Assembly (NCBI GenBank): GCA_039654915.1 | Contig: CM077595.1 | Span: 46,965,501-47,029,500 of the forward strand | From: Aquilaria yunnanensis | Lineage: Eukaryota; Streptophyta; Magnoliopsida; Malvales; Thymelaeaceae | DNA: 64,000 nt | Direction: 5' to 3' | Shown here: one piece after another, positions 23,769 to 35,296 of the stretch | How positions within the stretch are numbered: position 1 is the stretch's first letter | Layout of the letters: every line of letters begins with the position of its first letter | Notes under the pieces: model-generated | Databases searched by the model: none | What the model was told of the DNA's origin: nothing | Seen by the model: the letters and a program-made list of their open reading frames with translations, nothing else | Position numbers and translations under genes: made by a program

Positions 23769-26215
23769 CTAAGGAACCTCGGCGTCTTGAGAACTGCCAG
23801 CCTCTGTGCTTTTGTCAGCAGCCTTCGGCGCCGAGAAAGAAGGAGGCAGTTTCAAGTGCTCGATCTTGGACCAAGTCCACCGAGGCTCCTTCGGGATGTT
23901 CATGCCTTCGAGGAAGGAGAGGTCGAAATCTGGGAACTTCTGCAGAATTTGGTGCCGAGCAAGACAGAAGCCGTCTTGAAAGCCCAACTTCGTCATATCG
24001 TCGGACTCCCGCTTCTTGACCGCCAAATCTGCATAGTCCTTCTCCAGATCCGCGTAATCCTTCTCCAGATCCCTATGCTTTTTCTTCAATGCCTTCATCT
24101 TCTTCTTCTCTTCTGAAGGCTTCTTCAGAGATGCGACCTCAGCTTCGAGCTGGGCCTTTTCCTCGAGCGTCTTCGCAAGGATTGCGTCACTTTCTGACTT
24201 ATCCTTTTGAATCGCTTCTACGGTCGAAGTCAGCTTCGCCACCCGAGAGCCGAGGTCGGAAAGTTTCTGGGAGGAGCCTTTCTCAAGTTCCTCTTTCTCT
24301 TTTATGAACCCCTCCAGAAGTTCAGCAATTTCCTTCTCCGAAGACTGCTTTAGCTGGGCATTGTCAGCAGCCAACGCCGAACACTTGGCCTTTGTCTTGG
24401 TGTAAAGGTCCTAGAGTGACGCCCTCCGTTCTGTCTCTCGCGCTACCCGAACACAGAGCAACGCGGCATACCCCATCAGCTGCAAAAAAGGCAAAACAAA
24501 GGGAAAATGATGCTAAGTAAAAAGCAAAGGCGAAATCAGCACTAAGGAAACATAGAAGCATACCTGGGCGGCATGTTCAGTGAGTTTGGCGGCCAAAGAG
24601 ATGTCGCCAGGGTAAGCCTCCGTAAGGGCCTTTTAAGAGGCCTCAGTAAAAACCCCTTTGCACATCTGCCTGGCCATTTCGGGACAGTCCTCGGAGTACA
24701 TATTCATGTCCTCCGTGAACGTCCAGAAGGGCTCCTTTGGAACTTTCCCTGCCGAGACTTGGGCATCCCGAAGGGCCCTCTTGCGGGCGTGTTCGGCAAC
24801 CCAGTCAGGAGCGGCCACCTCCGCTGCACAACAAGGCAGGAAAATTGGTTAAGGCCAGAAAAGTCTTAAGGATTTACAAGAGAAAAAAGGTTCTTCGACA
24901 AAATACAAACCTGCTGGCACCTCGGTAACGTCATCGTCAAGAATCGACGTCACCTCAGTAGAGACCCCCTTGCCTCTTATTCGGCGTCGTTCCTCGGCAG
25001 AAGGGGTCTCCTCCCCATCGCCCTCCAGAAGAGCATGCGAAGGCGTGGGGCTTTGAGGAAGGACGTCGGAAGAAGGGACATCGGCAGAAGGTACCTCGGG
25101 CAAAGGGGCAGCAGGGTCTTCGGGCTCCTCGCCTACCTCCTCCGGAATTTGCGGAAGAGAGGAAGGAGCAGCTTTCTTTGCCCGTTTGGAAGGAGGGCCG
25201 CCCGAAGTCTGCTTCCGCCTCCGAGAGGTGGCCTTCTTTGTCTGTTCGCCCCTCTGGGCCTTCCCGGTAAAAAGAGCCTTGTAAAAGGCAACCGCGTCGT
25301 CGCCCATCTTTGAAAAGAGAAAAAAGAAGATCAGTGTAAGTCCAAGATGAAGTTATGAAGGAAAAAATGAGAAAGTAACTTACTCTCGTAAAAAGACTCA
25401 TAAGTCTCCTTCCTCCGAAGGAGTTTCATGAGCTAGGAGTCCTTCCCCGAAGAAGCCGGTTTCGGCATATTGAGGTCTGTCACGTGCTCCTTTACCACCT
25501 TATGTTCCCGAAGGACCTCTTCGGTCATGAGCCTCCAGTTGATCAGAAAGGGGTAAAGGGCACGAGGAGAGACCTCGGCAGCCCAGTCAGAGACGGCCCA
25601 GATGCGCCTGTCGAAGTCTTCAAAGATAGGTGCTACGTCGGTGTCTAGCAGTATCTTCGGGTCAACAACATCCATCTTGAGCCTCCCCTGAGCCCACTTG
25701 GTCGGGACGTGCGACCAAGCCTCCGACTTCTTCAGGAAAAAGAATTTTTGTTGCCACCCTCGCCAGCTGTCTTTGGTGGCGAAGGTGAACGTATACTTTT
25801 TGCTCTCGAATCCCCGAGGCAGCATGAAGTAGAAGCCACCCTTTGGGACCACGAAGAGCTTGTAGTACTAAAGAAAAACTACAAAGTGAGGTTTTATTTT
25901 GAAAACGCCGCACATACAGAGGAAGGCGTTGAAATAGCAGTACGAGTTCGGTGGGAGTTGGTTAACGGCAATGCCATGGAAGTTGCAGAATGCGCTAACC
26001 ATCTCCAGGGGGGGATACCGAAGTCCGGCCTTCAGTTGGGCTCGAAAAACTGTGATTTCATCACTTCGGTTGGAGAAAGCAAATTGGTCAGGACGGGGCA
26101 ACCTCGTCACAGAGTAAGAGGGTAAGAAAAACTTTTTCTTCCACTTCGCTAGCTTTGCCGGAGTAGTGCAGCAAGGGTGAGAAAGAAGAGGTTGCCAACT
26201 CTCGGGAACAGGCAT
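23769..26215 (-). pseudogene. Antisense multi-exon gene in Tat-1 (Transposase_28-like N-terminus, coiled-coil C-terminus)
   Basis: It runs opposite to gag-pol. Exon 1 (26215-25384) has FRAQLKAGLRYPP, AVNQLPPNSY and YYKLFVVPKGGF, which I recognise as the plant 'putative gypsy type transposon' domain (Pfam Transposase_28). Exon 2 (25307-24911) is a basic/acidic linker (RRRKQTSGGPPSKRAKKA). Exon 3 (24823-24564) contains TFTEDMNMYSEDCPEMARQM. Exon 4 (24479-23769) is a long coiled coil (KQSSEKEIAELLEGF, KDYADLEKDYADL). Introns: 25383-25308, 24910-24824 and 24563-24480, all GT-AG. The last two keep phase exactly; the first does not as read. In-frame stops at 25868, 25433, 24633 and 24411. The start at 26215 (MPVPESW) is my choice. 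Antisense extra ORFs are known in Tat-lineage elements; their function is unknown. Confidence 0.72.
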
Positions 26216-26436
26216 GATGAAAACGAGTTCGGGAAAAACAAGGAAGAATCTTTGAAAAAAAAGCAGAAGGACTAAAACCCACCAAAGGTCTTGCCGGAAT
26301 CTGGATTCCTGGAAGCCGTCGTGAAAAGTGGTCGGAAAAACGCCTGAAAAAGGAGAACCGCCGCGGAAAATTGGGAGAGAATTAGAAGGCAAAAGAAAGC
26401 AAAAGCAGAAGAAGAAAGAGGGTCATGACAGGACTG

Positions 26437-26445
26437 ATATATATA
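26437..26445 (-). promoter_or_regulatory. Candidate TATA box for the antisense gene
   Basis: On the minus strand the sequence reads CCTATATATATCAG, about 225 bases upstream of the proposed ATG. Its placement fits a dedicated promoter between the 3' LTR and the antisense gene, which is inference. Confidence 0.4.
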
Positions 26446-27010
26446 GGCCGAGAAGGCCAGGAGAACCGTCGTCATTAGTACCCCTCGGAAGGCGAAGAGT
26501 CGCCATAACTGCTATGGGCGCCTGAAAAGTCGCGCCAGCCGTACTCAGTGCATTCTTACCCAATAAAAGTGTGCCATGTGTCGGTCATCGCGCAGCAAAC
26601 ATGCCACGTGTCGTCCATCACGACGAGCACGCCCTCTGACACTGTTTGATCTAGAGGCGCCGCCCTAAACTGACTCTACTGGATACAGGACGCGACGCAT
26701 GAGCAGACCTATAAAGGCAAAAAAGTAGGTTACCTCGAAGACACCAAAAGACAGCCTGTGACTTCGGGCAAAACGTCTATCTTCGGTACAAGGTTATCCT
26801 ATTTCCCCTTGCCACAAGGACACCAAGAGACAGCCTGTGACTTCGGGCAGAAGGTGTATCTTCGGCACAGGGACAGCCTATCTTCTCGCGCCTCGAGGAC
26901 GCAAAAATGCTGCCCATCGGTACAAGCAGAAGAATGCGTCTTCGGCACAGACATCACAACCACAGGACTCGAAAACCGATGAACCGAAGTTTCTCACTTC
27001 GGCTTTTCGG
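26446..27010. other. Tat-1 3' non-coding region with short direct repeats
   Basis: No convincing gene. A ~75-base segment (gacaccaaaagacagcctgt onward, from about 26739) is repeated imperfectly from about 26819, and the CTTCGGCAC-type motif recurs to 26950. ACACGTGTC- and CACGTG-like sequences near 26570-26620 could be promoter elements for the antisense gene, but nothing decides this. Confidence 0.5.
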
Positions 27011-27021
27011 AGGGGGGCCTG
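27009..27021 (+). other. Polypurine tract of Tat-1
   Basis: GGAGGGGGGCCTG lies immediately before the 3' LTR start TGATAGCC at 27022, where the plus-strand primer is expected. Confidence 0.8.
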
Positions 27022-27993
27022 TGATAGCCAAAGGCTATTGCCTCCTCGGTAGTAACTCTCTGCCAGAATATTGGCCGAGGAGTCTGACGTCACCCAAGAG
27101 AGGATCTTTTTACGGACCTCGGAAGGTGTGAAGTCAAACACTATGAGCTCGAGACTTCGGTTAGCTCGTCAGGAATTCCGAGGACAACACCGTCTCCATC
27201 GAGGGGCCAAACTGACTACCTCCGGGTAAGAGAGCCATCTCTCTGAAGCAAGGGAGAATCTCCCCGAAGGCAGAGGCCCCGAAGAGGATCTTCCCCGAAC
27301 AAGAAACACCTGAGCAAGGGTATCCCCTAACTATGGGTGTGAGTCCCGAAGAAGGTGTTCATCAAGGGAACTCCCAGAACTATGGGATAGATCCCGAAGG
27401 AGGTGCTCGCACTAAAGGACGGATAGAATCCGAAGAGGGTGCACACACCGAAGGGCAACCTCGCCCAGGGGACCTCGGGACTACGGTATGAGCATTTAAG
27501 GAGCCTCTGACATGTCGCCCACAAGCCCTACACGTCACATCTGAACGACGAACTGACACGCCGCAACCGCCCCCGTCCTGACACAACCCATCCGAGTCCA
27601 GGGCTAAAGGAGGCTGCAAACGGCTACCTGTCCCTTAGGTCCAAAACTAAAGATCAAATCCGACCGAACACGTGTCATGATCTGAACGGACCAGCTACTC
27701 CTATAAATACTAGGAAATGGGACTGGGCAAAGGATGGGCATTTTCCTCCCTCTGAGAAAACACAAAACAGGCAAGACACTTGATCCCTTAGTGTTCTTCC
27801 TCCACTTTCACTCAGAAAACTGACTTGGGCGTCGGAGGGTCCTCCCCGGAAAAGCAAACCGGGGACCTCCTAACCTCTTCTTTGAGCTTTTCAGGCACGC
27901 TCAGCTGGGAAACCAGAGCTCCAGGCTCTTGCCTCCTCAGGAAGTCTCTCCGCCTGTCAGCATGACAGGAAACAAAGATGCCTTGGGGCATCA
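27022..27993 (+). repeat. 3' LTR of Tat-1
   Basis: Same length (972 bp) as the 5' LTR, with about 20 differences by hand count. TATAAATA is at 27702-27709. Confidence 0.95.
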
Positions 27994-28667
27994 ACTAGGT
28001 CACAAAACCTTTAATAAGTGCACTGCCTTCACTAAGCTTGGTTCATTAAGCTCATGGCTCTCTTCCAAGCTTATCCCTAGATCCATGGATGCTTGAAAAT
28101 GCAGTAAGCAATCCATGGAAGCAAGAAAACCCTTAACAAGATGAGAGGGCAGAATTTGAAGCTTGATCCTCAAAGTATTCAAGCAATAGCTCTAGTTTGC
28201 TTCCAATTACATCCTTTAACCTTGAATTTCAATCTTGGAGGCATAGTGCCTATGGAGGAGCTTTTGAAGAAGTGTGGACGAGGGTGGTGGCTGGTTGGGT
28301 TGAATATGTTAGAAGAAAAATTGAGTTCGGCTTCTTAAATTAGCTTTAGGACACTAAAGATCCTAGTTAGCCTTAATCATACTTTATGTCATTTTCTTGG
28401 CCCATATGCCTGATTTCTTTGTCCTAAACTTATTGGTCCACATTTTGCCCTCATTTTTTACTATTTATCAAGCACTAGATGCCTTCCCCATGGTGCGATA
28501 ACCCAACAATTCTTCCCTTTAATGTAAGTAAAAAGCTTGAAGACCTTAAGGTTTAGACTAAGACATTTAGATCCTTAATGCCTTTTGTGTTTCCTTTGTC
28601 CAAACTTATCTTCCATGGGTAATTTGGTCCTCCAATAGCACTTTCATACCATTCATATCCTTCCCAT
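27994..28667 (-). mobile_element. TekA-1 5' LTR, part 3 of 3
   Basis: Starting with the duplicated ACTAG, the TekA LTR continues (compare 15800-16480) and is cut at CCCAT (28663-28667), where Cop begins. The outer end of this LTR is not found to the right, because the 3' part of Cop is missing. Confidence 0.88.
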
Positions 28668-30082
28668 TGTTAGTGTTGTCCCAAAAAAGTCAATCATGAG
28701 ATGATTGTATTTTTGCACATTGAGTCATGATATTTTATGAAGGCATTAATCCAGCAATTATGTTTGTTGTTTTGTTTCTGCGTAACTTAACAAACATAAT
28801 TGTAACCCTAGAATAATGATATTCTTAAATGTCCCTGGTCTAGTATTATTGTGGAACGAGTTGCAATAATACATAACGACTAGCATATGTGGAGACTAAT
28901 ATGAGATATGTAGTCTACATATGGGTACAAGTTGGAGAACTTGTGTACTGGACCGACCCACCATGAGAACACTACATGGATCGTTATATGAGTGTCATAA
29001 GTGATTCTCATAGTGATCATGGGATATGTAGTCCTTTGACCTAAGATCATCAAGGTTCTCTACATGTGAGTCACATACTTTGATACTTTCCTTTGTTTCT
29101 CGTAATTGAGTGAACTTGAAGGAGGTCATTGGGTATGTCACATATCATGCGGAGGGATTTGTATGATCAAGATGGGATTTGTCCCTCCTATGTAACGGGA
29201 GTGATATCTTCGGGCCCTTTGATAGAGTGAGACTTAGAAAATGCATGGCCATGCTCGGATGAGTTGATATACAATATCAATGTCATTAGTTTAAGTAGTC
29301 TACTCGGTAGTCAAGAAACCAAAGATTGGACTATACGAGAGTGACACATTCTGTGTCTCATGCTTAGTCTTGATATCTTGGACAAAGGGACAATGGCATA
29401 TATCGGTGATGATCATAAAGGTTTAGTCGAATCATCGACAATCTTGTCACTTGGGTAGCAATGATGTGGTGCTAGACACCGCTCATTGCTTATGATCATA
29501 AATGTGATTTATGATCATTGGCAACATGATAAGAGCCTATTGGGTCACACACATAGAGCTATTTGGATCATTAGAGTGCATGGGCTAATTATTTGGGTTA
29601 TGGTTTCACTTTAATTTCGTATTGATAATGGGCCCAAGAGTTGAGCCATTATTAAGCACGAAATTAAATCCTAATTGGATTAGGGCTTTGAAACCCATTA
29701 GGCCTGGAAGTTGAGTCTCACTATAAATACAACTTCTAGTGAGAAATTTGCAGGTCTCCTTGCCCTAGCCTCCCAAAAGGATAGCCACACTCTTCTCTTG
29801 CAATTCCTTGGAGGACGCAAGCTAGCACTGCGAGCACAAGAGAAACGCATCTGCCGGGAGGTGGTGGAAGCGTGGTGATCCCGAGAGGCTCGTGTGGATA
29901 CCATAGAGAGCCTGAACACGTCAACTGTTCAGGTTTTTTCATTCAACTCTACAGTTGAGTGAGAGATCTCAACCGAAAATTAGGTATGAAAATTTTTGAA
30001 CACCCGGTTTACCCCATTTCACTTGGATCCTGGAGGGTTTCGGTTAAATTCCACTGCGCTGTTTGGCTCCCGAAACCCAATA
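28668..30082 (+). repeat. 5' LTR of Cop
   Basis: It starts TGTTAGTGTTG and ends GAAACCCAATA, where other copies have CAACA. TATAAATA is at 29722-29729. Family members are at 5012-6427 (minus), 55596-56963 (truncated) and 58549-59965. Confidence 0.93.
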
Positions 30083-30083
30083 G

Positions 30084-30095
30084 TGTTATCAGAGC
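30084..30095 (+). other. Primer binding site of Cop
   Basis: TGTTATCAGAGC, one mismatch from TGGTATCAGAGC, right after the LTR. Confidence 0.8.
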
Positions 30096-31435
30096 TACTG
30101 GTGAAACCCTAAATCGGGATTGAGTGTTGAATCACATAATGCTATGTGTTCGGATGCTTTACAGCCATGATTAATTAGATTGATTCATGATGCATGAAAC
30201 TAGAATTCGTAATGAACATATGAGATATATGAAGAAACGACACAAATTGGTTAATGAGATTAACCCAAAATTGAGAGGTATGAGATACTTATATGGGTTA
30301 GGATTCTTGCAATAATTGCAAAAACCCTAGCTTTGTTCGGATTAGGATTCTTGCAATAGCGGGACCACCATATGTGAAGTGCCACATAAATAAAAATTGG
30401 TTAATCAACGCGTGAAAATTGGCATGCATCTTTGTTGAATGAGATTTGACATGATATGCTAATTGGTGTTTGAAGCATGGTGCATGGTTATAGCCCTTGA
30501 TTGGTTGTACTTGTAAATACGGCCTGCGAGTCGTGCCTTTTCTTATCACTCTCATTGTACATTCTCTTCTCACCTTACTCCCCTCGAATGTAACTCAAGG
30601 TTTCTATTATTGATGTAATGGTGCATTATGGGCTCATCCAAGGTGGTATGTCCAAGGATCATCAAAGGAGGTATGTCCAAGGAGGTGACAACAAAAGGGC
30701 AGCGAAGAAAGGAGGAGAAGGAGCTTGTGAAGAGTCTTTTCTTTTCTTAGGCTTTTATGATATTCTCATTGGCTTGAGAATATCGCATAGTTTGGGCTAT
30801 AACCATGTCACGTTTATTTCTTGTAAGCTTGAGATGCATGTTTTATATTTGTATATGATGCATGTATAAAACAACCGGAGATAACAAATTGGTGAGATCA
30901 AAAGAAAAAATCCCTCAAACAAATATTAAGTCATTAAATGTGATGCCTTCCAAATGTTGGCACTCGTCAAGACTTTGATCAACATTAGGTGGGTTTGCCA
31001 AAGCAAAGCACCTATGTTCATCTTGGTAAGGCGCGATGGGATAATAGTTATATCCAAACTGCTAACTTTGTGTTTGACTTAACTAAGTCATCCTAATAGG
31101 ATTAGGGACTTCGAGGCATAGAGTTGGGCTTAAGCTCATGGGATGAGCTTGGACAAGTGTTGTTCACCCAACTATCCAAAAGTTGCATAAGATGCAATTG
31201 GCAAGGAGTTGCCTACCTAAATAGGTGTAACTTGAGAGAAAAGCCAAAGCTGACTCAGGTTGTGGTCAAATATGGATCTTGGCCCACTAGAATACCTTAG
31301 CGCTGAGGTGTTCCGAAATAATATCGAGGGTTATTATTTTGAGGAAAATAGTGGGAGTATCGTTTAATAAAAGTCCTTATTAAATGAATTAAAATTCATG
31401 ACTCTTACACTGCATATTTACTGTTGTAGATAACC
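30096..31435 (+). other. Cop untranslated leader
   Basis: 1340 bases between primer site and the gag ATG. The 83-codon frame at 30618-30869 has no recognisable domain. Nothing else is seen. Confidence 0.6.
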
Positions 31436-32734
31436 ATGGCACAAAACACATCGACACTTTCGTTGCGATCGATCCTCGAGAAGGAAAAACTGAATGGGAC
31501 CAACTTTCTCAAATGGTACCGAAACTTGAGGATAGTCCTCAAACAAGAGAGAAAGGCTTATGTCCTAGAGCAGCCCATTCCGAATGAGCCTGCTGCCACT
31601 TCTCCAAGAGCTGAAAGGGATGCTCACAAGAAGCATTCTGATGATGCTTTGGATGTTGCATGCCTCATGCTTATTACCATGGAATTTGAGCTTCAGAAGC
31701 AACATGAGAACATGGGGGTGTTCGATATGATCGAACATCTCAAAATTCTTTTCCAAGAGCAAGCTAGGCATGAGAGGTTTGTGACCTCTAAGGCATTGTT
31801 TCACTGCAAGATGTCTAAGGGAAGTCCCATGGGTCCTCATATGCTCAAGAGGATTGGGTACATTGAGAATCTTGAGAATTTGGGATTTGCTTTTCAGAAA
31901 GAGTTGGCTATCGATGTAGTCTTACAATCGTTGCCTGAAAGCTACAGTCAGTTCGTCATGAACGATAACATGAACGACCCTGACAAGTCCCTTCCTGAAG
32001 TGCTCAACATGTTGAGAACTGCTGAGCAAAACCTTAAGAAGGCTAAGCCCATTTTGATGGTTCAAAAGGGCAAGGGAAAGAGGAAAGCCAAAAAGAAGAA
32101 GGATAAAGCTAATGGAAAGTCCAATGCTAGTTCTTCTTCAGCTGCACTGAAACCAAAGGGTGGTGTGGCAAGGGAAGGGGAGTGCTTCCATTGTAAGCAA
32201 CCTGGACACTGGAAGCGCAACTGCAAGCTCTATCTTGAAGAACTTGCTAAGGAAAAGGGAAGTAAGACTTCCACTCCAGGTATTCTTATTATAGAGGCTA
32301 ACTTTTCTACTTCCTCATCTTGGGTATTGGACACTGGATGTGGATCTCACATTTGTGCAAATGTACAGGATCTAAGTATAAGTAGAAGATTGGCCCGAGG
32401 TGAAGTGGACCTACGTGTTGGAAATGGAGCAAGGGTTTCTGCCTTAGCCGTAGGGACTTATGTTCTCACTTTGCCTAGTGGATTAGTTTTAGAATTAGAC
32501 AACTGCTACTTTGTGCCTACTATTAGTAGAAATTTGATTTCTGTTTCTTGTTTGAACAAGAAAAGTTTTTCATTTATAATAAAGGACAAATGTTGTTCTA
32601 TTTATTTGAATGAAATTTTTTATGGTAATGCTAAACTTAGCAATGGGTTGTATGTTCGAGACCTCGAAGATCCAATCTATAATGTGAATACTAAGAAGGT
32701 CAGATTAAACGATTCAAACCCGACCTATCTCTAG
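31436..32734 (+). pseudogene. Cop gag, zinc knuckle and protease
   Basis: Starts MAQNTSTLSLRSILEKEKL with the copia gag block NGTNFLKWYRNLRIVLKQ. A lysine-rich stretch is followed by the zinc knuckle CFHCKQPGHWKRNC (about residue 248). The protease site is SWVLDTGCGSHIC (about residue 300) and the region continues through ISVSCLNKKS to the protease end. It ends in TAG (32732-32734) just before the integrase zinc region HCRLGHI, which continues in the same frame. The stop therefore interrupts one polyprotein, where copia elements usually have Trp. Confidence 0.88.
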
Positions 32735-33712
32735 CACTGTCGCTTGGGCCATATAAATGAGACCCGCTTATCCAAGCTCCATAAGGATGGACTCTTGGAC
32801 TCATTTGATTTTGAATCATATGAGACATGTGAGTCATGTTTGTTGGGCAAGAGGACCAAAGCCTCATTCACAGGGCAAAGTGAAAGGGCTAATGACTTAC
32901 TAGCACTCATACATAGTGATGTATGTGGCCCTATGTCTACACAAGCTAGAGGAGGTTTCCAATACTTCATTACTTTCACTGATGACTTCAGCAGATATGG
33001 CTATGTGTATCTCATGAGACACAAGTCAGAATCCTTTGAAAAGTTCAAAGAATTCAAGAATGAAGTAGAGAATCAACTCAGGAAGAGTATCAAAGCGCTT
33101 CGATCAGATCGAGGTGGAGAGTACTTGGATCGAGAATTCCTTGACTATCTGAAGGAGTGTGGTATAGTATCACAACTCACTCCACCAGGTACACCTCAAT
33201 GGAATGGTGTTTCTGAAAGGAGAAATCGAACTCTGTTAGACATGGTTCACTCCATGATGAGTCAAGTTGACCTTCCAAACTCCTTTTGGGGACATGCCCT
33301 AGAGACAGTCACTTTTACACTAAACCGGCTTCCATCTAAATCGGTTCAAAAGACACCATGTGAGATATGGAGTGGGAGGTGTCCCAATTTGTCTTTTATG
33401 AAGATTTGGGGCTGTGACGATTATGTGAAACGTCAATCCTCTAACAAACTAGGGCCCAAATCTCAATATTGTCTTTTTGTTGGGTATCCTAAAGAAACAA
33501 AGGGTTACTATTTCTACAATCCTTATGAGCAAAAAGTGTTTGTTGCTCGAACAGGTGTCTTTTTAGAGAAAGAGTTTATCTCTAAAGGAACTAGTGGGAG
33601 GAAAGTAGAACTTGAAGAAATTCAAGAACAACAAGGAGACATTGAACCTAAAATGGAACCCGAACAGACACCACAAGATGTTGTGGTTCAAGACTTTGTT
33701 CCTGTAGCATAG
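32735..33712 (+). pseudogene. Cop integrase
   Basis: It is in frame with gag-protease. The zinc region (HCRLGHINETRL and CESCLLGK) precedes the core with its three acidic residues in HSDVCGPM, RSDRGGEYLD and GVSERRNRTL. The C-terminal part includes YCLFVGYPKETKGYYFYNP. It ends at TAG (33710-33712), after which SPRRSGRIRREPERYG continues in frame, the usual lead-in to copia RT, so this stop is also a mutation. Confidence 0.88.
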
Positions 33713-34444
33713 AGCCCACGTAGGTCTGGTAGGATTCGGCGTGAGCCTGAGAGATATGGATTTCTCATGACTCACACTGGTGATGTGATGCTCATGGATC
33801 AGGATGAGCCGACAACCTACCAACAAGCTATGTCGGGGCTTGACTCTGAGAAGTGGCCAGTGGCCATGAAATCCGAGATGGAATCCATGTATGAAAACCA
33901 AGTATGGACTTTGGTTGACCCACCTAAATGGGTAAAACCCATAGGGTGCAAATGGGTTTTCAAGAAGAAAACTGACATGGATGGTAATGTGATTACCTTT
34001 AAGGGACGATTCGTTGCAAAAGGTTTCAAGCAAATTCATGGTATTGACTATGATGAAACATTTTCACCAGTTGCTATGCTTAAATCCGTCCAAATTTTGT
34101 TCGCTATTGCTGCACACTACGATTATGAGATATGGCAAATGGATGTCAAAACTGCATTCCTAAATGGAAAGCTACTTGAGGATGTGTACATGACACAACC
34201 TGATGGTTTTGTCATTCCTGAGAATGCCAATAAAGTGTGCAAGTTGTAAAGGTCCATTTATGGACTGAAGCAAGCTTCTCGAAGTTGGAATCTTCATTTT
34301 GATGAAGCAATCAAAGAGTTTGGTTGTATCAAAAATGAAGATGAACCTTGTGTCTACAAGAAGGTTAGTGGGAGCACTATTGTCTTCTTGGTGTTGTATG
34401 TAGATTACATACTACTCATCGGGAATGACATTCCTGAGCTATAG
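33713..34444 (+). pseudogene. Cop reverse transcriptase, catalytic box mutated
   Basis: The RT shows WVFKKKTDMDGNV, IDYDETFSPVAMLKS and QMDVKTAFLNG in one frame. A TAA at 34247-34249 precedes SIYGLKQASRSWN. The catalytic box reads YVDYILLIGND where copia RTs have YVDD, so the second catalytic Asp is Tyr. A TAG at 34442-34444 follows. Besides the stops, the changed active site would abolish polymerase activity. Confidence 0.85.
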
Positions 34445-35296
34445 TCTGTGAAGACTTGGCTAGGGAAATGTTTCTATATGAAGGACTTGGGTGAAGCAGC
34501 CTATGTGTTAGGCATCAAGATCTATAGAGATAGATCTAGAAAGCTTCTTGGCCTAAGTCAAAGTACATATATTGACAAGGTGCTAAAGAGGTTTAGCATG
34601 CAAGATTCCAAGAAAGGGTTCTTGCCCATGTCACATGGTATCACTCTTTCTAGATCTCAGTGTCCGAGTATAACCGAGGAGAGAGAGCGCATGAGTAAGA
34701 TTCTACATGCCTCAGTAATTGGATCTATCATGTATGGCATGATATGTACTCGTCCCGATGTCTCATATGCTTTGAGCATGACGAGTAGGTACCAATCGAA
34801 CCCCGATGAGAGTCACTGGACACCTGTTATGAACATCCTTAAGTACTTACAAAGGACTGAGGATGCATTCTTGGTCTTTGGAGGTAAAGATGAGCTCGTC
34901 GTAAGGGGTTACACCGATGCAAGCTTCCAATCCGATAAAGATGATTTTAGATTGCAATCTGGTTATGTGTTTTGTATTGGTCGTGGTGCTGTGAGCTGGA
35001 AGAGTTCAAAGCAAGAGACAGCAGCTGACTCGACAACAGAATCTGAGTACATTGCCGCCTCTGATGCCGCGAAGGAGGCAGTTTGGATCAAGAAGTTCAT
35101 CATTGAACTTGGAGTGGTTCCAAGCATTGCCAACCCGATAGAGCTCTATTGTGACAATAATAGAGCAATCGCACAGGCTAAGGGACCTCGATCTCACCAG
35201 CGATCAAAACACATACTCCGATGCTATCATCTCATCAGGGAGATCATCGAGATGGGTGATGTAAGGATATGCTGGACTTCGACAGAGAGAAACTTG
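34445..35296 (+). pseudogene. Cop RT C-terminus and RNase H, 3' truncated
   Basis: It is in frame with the RT. It contains KDLGEAAYVLGIKIYRDRS, GYTDASFQSDKDD (first RNase H Asp), TTESEYIAA (Glu) and LYCDNNRAIA (Asp). Homology to copia stops near GDVRICWTSTERNLL; the normal C-terminus is absent because the DNA changes to LTR-B at about 35296. The last few codons of the frame (to 35302) belong to LTR-B. Confidence 0.85.

Larger units (their letters stand above)
16785..27993 (+). mobile_element. Tat-1, complete Ty3/gypsy Tat-lineage element
   Basis: The element is 11,209 bp with two 972-bp LTRs (16785-17756 and 27022-27993), an Asp-type primer site, a gag-pol frame, a long 3' region holding an antisense gene, and a polypurine tract. 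Perfect target duplications ACTAG lie at 16780-16784 and 27994-27998, and the host TekA LTR continues on both sides. By hand count the LTRs differ at about 20 of 972 sites with no indels, mostly transitions. At an assumed 1.3e-8 substitutions per site per year that is roughly 0.8 million years. Six nonsense codons in gag-pol make it non-autonomous as read. Confidence 0.95.
28668..35296 (+). mobile_element. Cop, Ty1/copia element lacking its 3' end
   Basis: It has a 5' LTR (28668-30082), Met-type primer site, a 1.3-kb leader and a gag-pol frame in copia order (gag, protease, integrase, RT, RNase H). The frame is cut near 35296, just before the end of RNase H, and passes directly into LTR-B sequence. 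There is no polypurine tract or 3' LTR. The RT and integrase blocks resemble the Tork/Tnt1-type branch; lineage is by eye. Left target site CCCAT has no partner. Confidence 0.9.

Noticed and set aside
30618..30869. 83-codon frame in the Cop leader
   Set aside because: No domain, no context, within an untranslated leader.
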